Origin: Candidatus Saccharimonadota bacterium
GTDB taxonomy: Bacteria; Patescibacteriota; Saccharimonadia; Saccharimonadales; Saccharimonadaceae
Assembly (NCBI GenBank): GCA_905372095.1
Contig: CAJPNK010000002.1
Coordinates: 75,373 to 139,372, forward strand
Direction of reading: 5' to 3'
DNA length: 64,000 nucleotides
Positions 8,378-15,890 of the stretch are shown here, one piece after another. A model generated the notes under the pieces. That model was given only the letters and a program-made list of their open reading frames with translations, was not told the origin of the DNA and did no database searches. Within the stretch, counting starts at the first letter, position 1. Each line of letters starts with the position of its first letter. Made by a program: the position numbers and the translations under genes.

Positions 8378-8989
8378 ATGAAAAAGAGTATAGAGAGTTT
8401 ATCTAAACCAAAGCGGTGGAGAACTATGGCAGTAGGCAGTTTAGCGTTAAGCCTGCTTGTCGGGTCGTGCTCGGCTGAGAGCCAGACGCCAGATTCTACG
8501 CCAGCCGGGAGTACTGCCTCCGAGAGCGCTACTGCCGGGACACTAACTTATGAGGAGTTAGCCAAAAAAATTGGCGAGGGTGATTCAGTTTGGATCGCGC
8601 CAGTTGCTTACATACAGAGTACAGACGGTGAAAACAGCGGCAAGATTGTTGTACGCCCAGCTGCTGAAGTCAACGGCGACCCGACATGTCAGCAGCCTGG
8701 CGAATCGCGGCAGGTGGGCGACGAACAGGTAAGATACTATGCCGTTGAAGATGGCAAATTGGTGGAAGTAGACCCTCCGTCATCCAAGGCGGCCAGACGG
8801 TCGGATAGCGTCGATGAAAATACGGTTATCTGCGTGAAATTTGACGGGGCAGTCGACGGATTCCAGCCAGGAGCGGAGCTTCCGACGACTATGGTTATTG
8901 ACGGCGAGCCCTACCGTGTCGTATACGTAGAGGGTTCAACAGAAAACTCGTCGACCCCGCGTCAAGCTCTTGACCCAACCGATGAATAG
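8378..8989 (+). CDS. Putative lipoprotein
   Basis: Start ATG 8378 with TATGAT at 8364-8369, likely leaderless. The basic N-terminus (KKSIESLSKPKRWR) and hydrophobic stretch AVGSLALSLLVGSC end in a lipobox-like VGSC, with a predicted acylated Cys near residue 31. A Ser/Thr/Pro-rich linker typical of surface lipoproteins follows, then an acidic domain with two further cysteines (DPTCQ and VICVKF) that could form a disulfide. No enzymatic motif recognised. About 203 aa. Probably displayed on the cell surface; function unknown. Confidence 0.7.
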   Translation: MKKSIESLSKPKRWRTMAVGSLALSLLVGSCSAESQTPDSTPAGSTASESATAGTLTYEELAKKIGEGDSVWIAPVAYIQSTDGENSGKIVVRPAAEVNGDPTCQQPGESRQVGDEQVRYYAVEDGKLVEVDPPSSKAARRSDSVDENTVICVKFDGAVDGFQPGAELPTTMVIDGEPYRVVYVEGSTENSSTPRQALDPTDE

Positions 8990-9071
8990 CTGCTTTGCTT
9001 GCATTTTAGTATAGTTTGTGGTATAATAAAAAGACATACCAATTTTAATTTCGAGGTGAAAGTATAACGAA

Positions 9072-9548
9072 ATGGGTATATTAAAATCTGACCAGCCTGT
9101 TGGCAGGCATGCAGCGGCTAAGAGACATGAGGTTCCAAGTTGGCTGCCCGATAAAAAGTTCGGAAAGACGATAGTCGGCCTCTCTGCACTTGCTGTAACG
9201 ATGACTTGTTTTACTGTGCGTGCATCTATGGAGTTTGCTGCGAATGAAGAAGAAGATCCTACTCCTGTGACAGACAGGACTGATAATTTGCCTCAGCCAG
9301 CGGTGCCAGGCGACTCTATTGACACTAGCACTGACACTGATCAGTCTTCTTCGGACAGAGTAGTGGTAGACGGAGCTTTCTACGAGAGCACTTGCCAAAT
9401 ATGGCGAGAATCGGGGCAAGCTGGTAAATTCGTATGTGCCAACCCGAATAGAACTTTCAATCCGGGGGTTCAGCCGGTAGGCGGTGCTAACCCTGATACT
9501 CAGTTTCACGTCAATATCGATAGCGCTAACCAGTCAACCACGGCGTAG
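9072..9548 (+). CDS. Membrane-anchored or exported hypothetical protein
   Basis: 158 aa. A positively charged N-terminal 35 residues are followed by one hydrophobic segment (IVGLSALAVTMTCFTV, residues about 34-49) and an acidic Thr/Ser/Asp-rich outside region with two cysteines (STCQIW, KFVCANP). GAGGTGAAAG lies about 11 bases before the ATG and a TATAAT with an upstream GG sits near 9022-9027. It may form a pair with the preceding lipoprotein, but I recognise no family. Confidence 0.65.
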   Translation: MGILKSDQPVGRHAAAKRHEVPSWLPDKKFGKTIVGLSALAVTMTCFTVRASMEFAANEEEDPTPVTDRTDNLPQPAVPGDSIDTSTDTDQSSSDRVVVDGAFYESTCQIWRESGQAGKFVCANPNRTFNPGVQPVGGANPDTQFHVNIDSANQSTTA

Positions 9549-9567
9549 GGTTTTTTGAAATTGATAA

Positions 9568-9643
9568 AATATCAAGCGCAGCTGGTGGCTAGATGGACTC
9601 TGCCGCTAGCCATCTTTGCGTCTATTGCTCGCCGCTTGATATT
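9568..9643. repeat. Nested inverted repeat upstream of rplS
   Basis: Outer arms AATATCAAGCG (9568-9578) and CGCTTGATATT (9633-9643), inner arms TGGCTAG and CTAGCCA near 9585-9612. There is no T run on the plus strand directly after it, so it is not a plain terminator. It lies just before the extended -10 TGTTAGAAT of rplS. Confidence 0.5.
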
Positions 9644-9757
9644 GTGTTAGAATACTTGCATTGTACGAGAGTTAATTATTCGGGCTTTGTTCGGTGTGGA
9701 GCCGCAGAGGTACAACTGCGTGGCCAGCCAGAATCGGTTCGAAAGATAGGAAAAATT

Positions 9758-10279
9758 ATGAGTTTTGCATTAATCCAAAAAGTCAATGACGAGCAAAAGA
9801 AAGCGCAAGTTGTCGATGTTCGCAGCGGCGACACCGTACGCGTCTATCAGAAAATCAAAGAGGGCAACAAAGAGCGCATTCAGATGTTCGAGGGCGTGGT
9901 CATCCGCACCGACAACAAAGGCCAGCACACTAGCCGCATCACCGTTCGCAAAGTTGCTTCGGGCGTCGGCGTCGAAAAATCGTTCTTGCTGCATAGCCCG
10001 CTGGTAGAAAAAGTCGAGATTGTGCGCCGGGCCAAGGTTCGCCGCAACTTCCTCAGCTTCTTGCGCAAACGCAGCGGCAAGTCGGCTCGCTTGACGGCCG
10101 TCAAGTTTGATCGCGAAGCTGTCAACGCTGTCCGCGACGAACATGCCGAAGAAGAAGCCGCTCGCTTGAAAGAAGAAAAAGCTAAAGAGGCTGCCGAGAA
10201 AAAGGCCGCCGAAGACGCTAAACAAGCCGAATTGGACGCCAAGGCCGCTGAAGTAGCAGCTCGCCACGCCGAAAATTAG
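9758..10279 (+). CDS. rplS: 50S ribosomal protein L19 with long charged tail
   Basis: The L19 core (residues about 1-115) is clear: SGDTVRVYQKIKEGNKER, QMFEGVVI, GVGVEKSFLLHSPLVEKVEIVRRAKVRRNFLSFLR. The start is ATG 9758 with AGGAAAAATT upstream; longer readings have no SD. After the core come about 55 residues of Ala/Glu/Lys-rich, helix-forming tail, making 173 aa against the usual 115-130. The extension is likely surface-exposed on the ribosome; its role is unknown. The gene is followed by a terminator at 10309-10336. Confidence 0.96.
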   Translation: MSFALIQKVNDEQKKAQVVDVRSGDTVRVYQKIKEGNKERIQMFEGVVIRTDNKGQHTSRITVRKVASGVGVEKSFLLHSPLVEKVEIVRRAKVRRNFLSFLRKRSGKSARLTAVKFDREAVNAVRDEHAEEEAARLKEEKAKEAAEKKAAEDAKQAELDAKAAEVAARHAEN

Positions 10280-10308
10280 CGGTAGTCTGTGTTCTAGTGC
10301 TAACGATA

Positions 10309-10336
10309 AATCCCGCCGATGAGCGGGATTTTGTTT
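10309..10336 (+). terminator. rplS terminator
   Basis: AATCCCGC...GCGGGATT hairpin followed by TTGTTTTG. Confidence 0.8.
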
Positions 10337-10366
10337 TGTCTGCGAAATAACCGTGAAAAGGAAAGT

Positions 10367-10493
10367 GCCCGCCGAGGCGGCTCAAGCAGAACGATGTACG
10401 TTCCGCGAGCCGCCCCAGCGGGCGTCGGAGAGGAAACGGCCCACCGAGTAGGCCAATGGCGAGACAGGATTTCTGCCTGCGGGCCGTTTCCTC
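10367..10493 (-). terminator. Double hairpin 3' end of cassette C
   Basis: On the minus transcript, directly after the small ORF, a hairpin with perfect arms GAGGAAACGGCCC/GGGCCGTTTCCTC (10430-10493) is followed by GCCCGC...GCGGGC (10367-10423) with inner GGCGGCTC/GAGCCGCC arms and then TTTCCTTTT. The second hairpin resembles the 3' hairpins of cassettes A and D. Confidence 0.75.
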
Positions 10494-10504
10494 GGGGGTT
10501 GGGG

Positions 10505-10744
10505 TCAGCGGCCGCCGTGGCGGTGGGCTGGCGACACGTTCGTTGTTGCCATGGAGATACCGAACACGACGACACTAAAAAGCATCAATGTGCCGAGAAA
10601 ACTCTCCAGGAAGGAAAGGGCAGGTATCACACTGAAAGCACTGTGCAGCGCTCCCAGGGTGAGCATCATAACCCAGGCCAGAAAGGCCCAGGCCGCGGTC
10701 GGTATTCCGACCATGATAAAAATTATGAAGAGTTTCCCCTTCAT
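10505..10744 (-). CDS. Small membrane protein, cassette C (79 aa)
   Basis: Start ATG 10744 with GGAGGTG upstream. Two hydrophobic helices (about residues 4-30 and 43-66) are joined by a short loop, and there is a His/Arg-rich C-terminal tail (SPAHRHGGR). No family recognised. It is transcribed opposite to rplS and rnhB from an extended -10 (TGTTATAAT, 10795-10790). The leader can fold so that the SD is masked. No CTAG was seen in the ORF. Function unknown; the size and shape recall small toxins, holin-like or membrane-regulator proteins, but nothing proves this. Confidence 0.6.
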   Translation of the reverse strand: MKGKLFIIFIMVGIPTAAWAFLAWVMMLTLGALHSAFSVIPALSFLESFLGTLMLFSVVVFGISMATTNVSPAHRHGGR

Positions 10745-10745
10745 G

Positions 10746-10782
10746 AGCTAAACACCTCCTCTCTACATCAATGTGTTTAGCT
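10746..10782 (-). promoter_or_regulatory. SD-adjacent hairpin in the leader of cassette C
   Basis: The 10-base arms AGCTAAACAC and GTGTTTAGCT (10746-10755 and 10773-10782 on the plus strand) pair perfectly in the short minus-strand leader. The second arm in the RNA begins within the GAGGTG Shine-Dalgarno and runs to three bases before the ATG. This is a candidate translational switch or RNA thermometer (inference). Confidence 0.55.
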
Positions 10783-10858
10783 TACCAATATTATAACACA
10801 AAACCCGCCGCCTGTGCCTGCGATTGAGCCTCTCGCCGCCATTTGTTATCATGAACTT

Positions 10859-12025
10859 ATGATTCTGGGGATTGATGAGGTTGGGCGCGGGCCGTGGGCG
10901 GGGCCGCTGGTGGTTGGCGCGGTGATTCTGGGCGGCGCCGAGATTGACGGCTTGGACGATAGCAAAAAGCTGACCAAAAAGCGCCGTGAAGCGTTGGACG
11001 TGGAAATTCGCGAAAAGGCTGCGGCTTGGGCGCTGGGCTGGGTGAGCGCCCAGGAATTAGACGATATTGGCATGAGCGAAACGCTGCGGCTGGCGACGCG
11101 GCGAGCGGTCGAGCAGATTCAGGCGCAGTGCCGCCAGCAAAATCTAGCTTTTAGCGAAATCATTATCGATGGCAAGGTGAATTTTCTGCGCGGCACGGCG
11201 CTAGAGAAGTTCGCTATGACCATGCCCAAAGCCGACGGTTTGATTCCGAGCGTGTCGGCGGCGTCGATCGTCGCCAAGGTGGCGCGCGACCAGTTCATGG
11301 CCGAGCAGGCAGCGGTTTATCCGGGCTATGGCTTTAAGTCGAACGCTGGCTATGGCGTGGCCAAGCATCGGGCGGCGATTGAGCGCCTGGGCGTGACGCC
11401 GCTGCACCGGCTGAGTTTCGCGCCGCTGGCGAAGTATGCTAACAAACCGCGAGAGTCGCCTCAGAAAAAATCAGGCGTTCAATCTATCGAGCCGCCTGTC
11501 GGATATCCCCAGAAAAGAATCAGGGGCCCACGTAAAGTTGCCCTGATTTTTTCTGGGGATACCGCTCCAGACGGCTCTACCTTCTCTACAGCATCACTGA
11601 ACCTATTAAGCGCAGTTGAGATATCCGACACAGACTCTTGTATACACCCAAATAGCATATGTATTAATGAAAAACCAATGACGACCCGGCAAATTGGCGA
11701 TAAGGGCGAGCGGGCAGCGGCGGATTGGCTGGCGGCTAACGGCCACGAAATCATCGCGCGGAATTGGCGGACGCGGTACTGCGAAATCGATATCGTCAGC
11801 GTGAAAGGCGAGGTGTTGTATTTCACCGAGGTGAAGTATCGTAAGAACGATGATTTCGGCGATGGACTGGCGGCGATTACCACCAAAAAGCAGCGGCAGA
11901 TGCGTTTCGCGGCAGAGTTGTTTTTGGCGGGCAAGCCAGAATGCAGCGGCATGGCGGCCAAGCTGCTAGCCGCCAGTGTGAGCGGCGACCCGCCAGCTGT
12001 CCAAGCGGTAGTAGAAGTAAATTAA
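10859..12025 (+). CDS. rnhB: Fused ribonuclease HII and YraN/UPF0102 nuclease-fold protein
   Basis: One open frame of 388 aa. Residues 1 to about 195 are RNase HII, which removes RNA from RNA-DNA hybrids: GIDEVGRGPWAGPLV with the first acidic residues, DDSKKL, IIIDGKVNF, and SVSAASIVAKVARD. From an internal ATG at 11678 (codon 274) to the end is a complete YraN/UPF0102 domain (GDKGERAAADWLAANGH, CEIDIV, EVKYRK). The roughly 75 residues between them are coded by DNA containing an 88-base palindrome (11490-11577) and look non-native. Start ATG 10859 has TATCAT six bases before it. The two domains may be one fusion, or YraN may also start separately at 11678. Confidence 0.9.
   Translation: MILGIDEVGRGPWAGPLVVGAVILGGAEIDGLDDSKKLTKKRREALDVEIREKAAAWALGWVSAQELDDIGMSETLRLATRRAVEQIQAQCRQQNLAFSEIIIDGKVNFLRGTALEKFAMTMPKADGLIPSVSAASIVAKVARDQFMAEQAAVYPGYGFKSNAGYGVAKHRAAIERLGVTPLHRLSFAPLAKYANKPRESPQKKSGVQSIEPPVGYPQKRIRGPRKVALIFSGDTAPDGSTFSTASLNLLSAVEISDTDSCIHPNSICINEKPMTTRQIGDKGERAAADWLAANGHEIIARNWRTRYCEIDIVSVKGEVLYFTEVKYRKNDDFGDGLAAITTKKQRQMRFAAELFLAGKPECSGMAAKLLAASVSGDPPAVQAVVEVN
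11490..11577. repeat. In-frame palindromic element at rnhB/yraN junction
   Basis: Arms TATCCCCAGAAAAGAATCAG (from 11504) and CCCTGATTTTTTCTGGGGAT (from 11541) pair with one mismatch, flanked by GAGCCGCCTG (11490-11499) and CAGACGGCTC (11568-11577). A related small palindrome, CGCCTCAGAAAAAATCAGGCG, precedes it at about 11458-11477. The reading frame stays open through all of it. Confidence 0.75.
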
Positions 12026-12156
12026 ACCAAAGAAAATAGCCCGCCGAACTGGCTCAAACCGGAATTGGGTTTTGTATATCAACCCGGGAAACACTTAATG
12101 ATTAAGTGTCTCAACCAGTGTTGAACCAATTCGGCGAGCTATTTTCAGCGGGCTTG
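12018..12156 (-). terminator. Large 3' hairpin of cassette D, shared with cassette A
   Basis: Outer arms AATAGCCCGCCGAACTGG (12033-12050) and CCAATTCGGCGAGCTATT (about 12126-12143) with inner AAGTGT-type stems. The first 39 bases (12018-12056) are identical to 3468-3506. Downstream toward the ORF the phrase GGGCTTGTTAGCCCTTG matches the corresponding point in A (GGCTGTTAGCCCTTG), including the stop codon. Confidence 0.7.
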
Positions 12157-12444
12157 TTAGCCCTTGTTGGCTGCCTCGGCGGCGGCCTCCTCTTCTCCTA
12201 TCCCCAGAGGGATAAACATAACACAGATTGCTTCGTATCCTGCGAGCGCAGGGCTAAGGAGAAAGAGAAGCTCGGTATCCTGTCCGAGCAAGAACCACAC
12301 GTATGCGTGGCTGATACCAGCCACGAATGTCATCGTCCAGCCAGCAAACCGGACGTTTTCGAATGCTGAGATGATCGCCAATGGGGCGACCAGGGCGGTC
12401 GTGATGAGCATCATATTGATGACGGTGGCAATGACAACAAGCAT
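12157..12444 (-). CDS. Small membrane protein, cassette D (95 aa)
   Basis: The start ATG 12444 follows GGAGGAATC; an ATG six codons earlier is possible. Three hydrophobic helices at about residues 2-27, 36-55 and 60-85 fill most of the protein, and a small acidic/Ala tail ends AANKG. No family recognised. It has its own promoter and hairpin leader, both alike in layout to cassette A although the proteins are unrelated. No CTAG was seen in the ORF. It lies between rnhB-yraN and pepN. Function unknown. Confidence 0.6.
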   Translation of the reverse strand: MLVVIATVINMMLITTALVAPLAIISAFENVRFAGWTMTFVAGISHAYVWFLLGQDTELLFLLSPALAGYEAICVMFIPLGIGEEEAAAEAANKG

Positions 12445-12462
12445 GATTCCTCCTAGAATCAT

Positions 12463-12511
12463 CGCTTAAGGTAAAGGGCGGCCTTCCGCCCTTTTTTGTG
12501 AACCTTGAGCG
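12463..12511 (-). promoter_or_regulatory. Nested hairpin leader of cassette D
   Basis: Outer arms CGCTTAAGG/CCTTGAGCG surround a perfect AAAGGGCGG-cctt-CCGCCCTTT hairpin. The layout and much of the sequence are the same as the leader of cassette A at 3747-3795. Confidence 0.6.
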
Positions 12512-12524
12512 AAAAGCTATTATG

Positions 12525-12553
12525 AATATAGCACATTATCGTATAAATGTCAA
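12525..12553 (-). promoter_or_regulatory. Promoter of cassette D
   Basis: Minus strand TTGACA (12553-12548), 17 bases, TATATT (12530-12525). Confidence 0.75.
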
Positions 12554-12632
12554 GCGTTTTAACGAAAAATGTGTCATAATAATTTTACTACCTCTGTAAA
12601 AGCCGCAAAATTACTTATCTCAAAAAACGAAA

Positions 12633-15140
12633 TTACTTTGTCAGCGCTGCTAGAACTGCCGCTTTGTCACGGTCGATTAGGTCTAGCTTGCCCTCTAAAT
12701 CTAGTATTCCCATGTCGATGGCGCGGACGAGCGACTGGTCGCGGCGCAGCGGCGTGAAAAATTCGCGGTATTCGGCTAGCTGCTGGCGCGTCATCAGCAG
12801 CATGGCGGCGTAGCGCGGGAAATAATCGTGGCTTTTGTCGCTGGCGAAAGTTTGCTCGATCCAACTCCACTGGCTGCGCATCCAGCGCCAGGCGGCTTCG
12901 CGGCCGTAGCGATTACGCAGCAGGTCGACGAACCAGTGAACGGTGTCTTGGCTGCGGATGATGTCGGTGTTGGTGAGCAGCCCAATTAGGCGCGCCAGCT
13001 GCTCGGCGTCGCGTGTCGTGGTGACCCCCGCGGCGATGTCGCTGCGCAGATCGGCTGATTGCGTGGCTTGGTAGGCTTCGAGTAGCTGGCTGACTATATC
13101 TGCCGGCTGATCGCTGTAGCGGACGGCGGCACCGATGATTGATGGGCGCAGGTCGGCGCTGAGCTTGGCTAGAGGTGTATCCTGGTAGAGCTGGCGCGCG
13201 GTGCTGATTGCCGCTGCGTCCTCGCTATATAGCATGCAATCGATGATGGCGGCGCGCAGTTTGCTGTCAGATTCTGGCTCGCCGGGGTGTTTGCTCCAAC
13301 CTAGGCGTTCAAATTGCGGACGAGCTAGCTTGCCTGATAGGCGGCGCAGCAGCTTTTCGGCTGCTTCGTCTTGGTCAACGAATTTCTTGAGATCGCTGAT
13401 GGCTAGCGAGATGATTTCCCAGACGGTCTGATCGCTTTCGTTTTGGAAGGCGGCTAGCGCTTCGACTAGCGTACTGCTAGCAATTAGACCGCCGCGAGCT
13501 AGCAAGATTTGCTCATTGAGGTACTGGGCTCGTTGTGCTGGCGTTAATATGCCATCGGTGATGGCCTGCAAAATGCGCGCCTGTAGGGCGTCGTCATAGC
13601 AAGTGATAAAGTGCGAGGCGTTTTGATAATTGAGCAGTAATAGTCCGTCTGGCGCGGGCGAAAGGCGCTGTTCGCGCTCTTTTAGAATTTCGGGTAGGCG
13701 CTGGTCGTTGGCGTCGAGCGGAATCGGCCACAAACGATCAGACGGCTGGTGCGGCCCAGTGAAGAATTGTTCTTGGCGGAGCGTCAACTCGCTATTGTCA
13801 AGTGATGCGTAGACCACTGGGTAGCCTGGCTGTGAAATCCAGGTGTTCATTAGCGCTCCGACGTCTTTGCCGCTAGCTTGGCTTAGACATTCCCAGAGGT
13901 CGTCGCCAGTGGTGTTGCTATACTTGAAGCGGGTGAAATACTGCTTGAGGCCAGCGCGGAACGCTTCATCACCGATCCATAGCTGCATCATTCGCAGCAG
14001 CCGGCCGCCTTTGGCGTAGACAATCGCTCCATCAAACAGCGCGCTAATTTCGGCTGGGCTCGATACGTCGGTTTGAACTGGCTGTACGCCGTCGATGCTA
14101 TCGCGGCGCAGGGCAGCAACGCCCTCGTTGTTGGCGAACTCGTCCCATTGCCGCCAATCCGGATGCAGCGCGTCAGTTGCTAGGTATTCCATCAGTGTAG
14201 CGAAACTCTCGTTCAGCCACAGGTTATTCCACCACTTCATAGTCACTAGATTGCCGAACCATTGGTGGCTTAATTCGTGGGCGATAACTGTCGCAATATA
14301 TTGGCGGGTTGAAACGCTAGCGGTTGCCGGATCGGCCAGCAGGGCGGTTTCGCGGTAGGTCACCAAACCCCAATTCTCCATAGCGCCGCTAGAAAAATCA
14401 GGTAGTGCTACATGGTCAGATTTCGGCAGCGGGTAAGGCACGCCAAAATACTCGTTGAAAAAGTCAATTGTTTGCGCTGCGTGCTGGAGCGCCCAGTTCA
14501 AGCTATCGGCTGACTGCGCTGGCGTGGCGTAGACGTTGACTTCGACGCCGCTCTTGGCGGCAGTAGTCGCGCGCTGCAAATCGCCAGCGACAAAGGCCGC
14601 CAGGTAAGTACTCATGCGCGGTGTTTGCTCGAAGGTAGTCAGCGTTCCCTCGCTGCTTTCCTGCTGCGAAATGACTGGCATATTACTGAGTACTATCGGT
14701 TCATTTGATAATATAGAAATCGCAAATGTAGCTTTGGCCTCTGGTTCGTCGACGCATGGGAAGGCTTCGCGGGCATGGTGGCTTTCGAATTGAGTGGCGT
14801 ATAGCTCGCATTTCTGGCTTTGGTGTTGGTAATAGCAAGGATAAATACCGTGCATGGCGTCGGTTAGTGCTAGTGAGAATTTGATAGTAATTTGCGCTGG
14901 ACCGTTGTCGGTATTGTCAAATGTCAAAATGTCGTTGTCGGTTGATGTCTTGACTGCTTGGCCGTTGGCAGTAGCCTCTTCTATCTGCAGATCCTTGGCG
15001 TGCAAGCGAATTGGCTCGGCTGCTAGATGTTGGCCGCGGATAGTTGCCGTGCCGCGGATTAAGCGATTGCTCTTTGCTTGACGCAAATCCCATTGGATAT
15101 CGTAGTGTTCTGGTTGAAATTGAGAAAATAATCTGTCCAT
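12633..15140 (-). CDS. pepN: M1 family zinc aminopeptidase (PepN type)
   Basis: Removes N-terminal amino acids from peptides, probably to use host or medium peptides in this amino-acid auxotrophic lineage (inference). 835 aa, full length. The substrate motif GAMENWG is near residue 255; the zinc site HELSHQWFGNLVTMKWW with its downstream glutamate in LNESFATLMEY is near 290-320. The ERAP1-like C-terminal helical domain is present. There is no signal peptide, so it is cytosolic or non-classically exported. TATAAT lies six bases upstream of the ATG, and this promoter overlaps head-to-head with that of the secreted nuclease gene at 15173. Confidence 0.95.
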   Translation of the reverse strand: MDRLFSQFQPEHYDIQWDLRQAKSNRLIRGTATIRGQHLAAEPIRLHAKDLQIEEATANGQAVKTSTDNDILTFDNTDNGPAQITIKFSLALTDAMHGIYPCYYQHQSQKCELYATQFESHHAREAFPCVDEPEAKATFAISILSNEPIVLSNMPVISQQESSEGTLTTFEQTPRMSTYLAAFVAGDLQRATTAAKSGVEVNVYATPAQSADSLNWALQHAAQTIDFFNEYFGVPYPLPKSDHVALPDFSSGAMENWGLVTYRETALLADPATASVSTRQYIATVIAHELSHQWFGNLVTMKWWNNLWLNESFATLMEYLATDALHPDWRQWDEFANNEGVAALRRDSIDGVQPVQTDVSSPAEISALFDGAIVYAKGGRLLRMMQLWIGDEAFRAGLKQYFTRFKYSNTTGDDLWECLSQASGKDVGALMNTWISQPGYPVVYASLDNSELTLRQEQFFTGPHQPSDRLWPIPLDANDQRLPEILKEREQRLSPAPDGLLLLNYQNASHFITCYDDALQARILQAITDGILTPAQRAQYLNEQILLARGGLIASSTLVEALAAFQNESDQTVWEIISLAISDLKKFVDQDEAAEKLLRRLSGKLARPQFERLGWSKHPGEPESDSKLRAAIIDCMLYSEDAAAISTARQLYQDTPLAKLSADLRPSIIGAAVRYSDQPADIVSQLLEAYQATQSADLRSDIAAGVTTTRDAEQLARLIGLLTNTDIIRSQDTVHWFVDLLRNRYGREAAWRWMRSQWSWIEQTFASDKSHDYFPRYAAMLLMTRQQLAEYREFFTPLRRDQSLVRAIDMGILDLEGKLDLIDRDKAAVLAALTK

Positions 15141-15172
15141 ACGTCCATTATAGCAGGGTGTATAATATGCTT

Positions 15173-15877
15173 ATGCAGCGGCGTCGTAGAATGATACTAG
15201 CAGCGGTGGTTTTGATAGGTACTCTCGGGTGGATTGTTGTTAAGGAGTGGCCGAATTTGCCGCTGATGCTGCCAGATTCGCAGCCTCAGCAGTCGGGGTC
15301 GAACTCTGGCCCTGGCGAAGTAGCACGCGAGGCTCTAGCGGCATTGCCAACCAAGGGCCGCGCTCCCAAGACTGGCTACAAACGCTCGCAGTTCGGTGAC
15401 GGCTGGGCCAAGGCGGGCGGCTGCGATACGCGCAATGTTATCTTGCGCCGCGACTTGGCAAACGCTGTCCTGGGAGACGACAACTGCAAAGTACAGGCCG
15501 GCGCTCTTAGCGACCCGTACACCGGGCAGCGAATCGCTTTCAAGCGCGGTGCTAATTCTAGCGGCGCTGTGCAGATTGACCACGTAGTGGCACTGAGCAA
15601 CGCTTGGCAGACTGGCGCTCAGCAGTTGTCTAGCGAACAGCGAATCAGTCTGGCTAACGACCCGCTCGAGCTGCTAGCCGTCGACGGACCAGCCAACCAG
15701 CAGAAAGGCGATGGCGATGCGGCGACTTGGCTGCCGTCAAATAAACCGTTTCGCTGTCAGTACATTGCCCGTCAAATTGCCGTCAAGAAGAAATACTCGC
15801 TGTGGGTGACACCGCCAGAACGCACGGCTATGGAGCGGATTTTGGCGAGTTGTCCGGAACAGCGCTTGCCGGCGTGA
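15173..15877 (+). CDS. Secreted HNH-type nuclease, DUF1524-like
   Basis: 234 aa. An N-terminal signal/anchor segment (basic RRRRM then ILAAVVLIGTLGWIVV) is followed by a Pro/Gln/Ser linker and a nuclease domain with the motif QIDHVVALSNAW (catalytic His), then DPLELLAVDGPANQQKGDGD with conserved Asn, and WLPSNKPFRCQYIARQI. Four cysteines in the mature part could form disulfides. This is the domain found in actinobacterial secreted nucleases and GmrSD-like proteins. Likely role: degrading DNA/RNA outside the cell for nucleotide salvage (inference). TATAAT at 15161-15166 is six bases before the ATG; the in-frame ATG at 15167 is an alternative start. Confidence 0.85.
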   Translation: MQRRRRMILAAVVLIGTLGWIVVKEWPNLPLMLPDSQPQQSGSNSGPGEVAREALAALPTKGRAPKTGYKRSQFGDGWAKAGGCDTRNVILRRDLANAVLGDDNCKVQAGALSDPYTGQRIAFKRGANSSGAVQIDHVVALSNAWQTGAQQLSSEQRISLANDPLELLAVDGPANQQKGDGDAATWLPSNKPFRCQYIARQIAVKKKYSLWVTPPERTAMERILASCPEQRLPA

Positions 15878-15890
15878 TATAATCTAAAAT

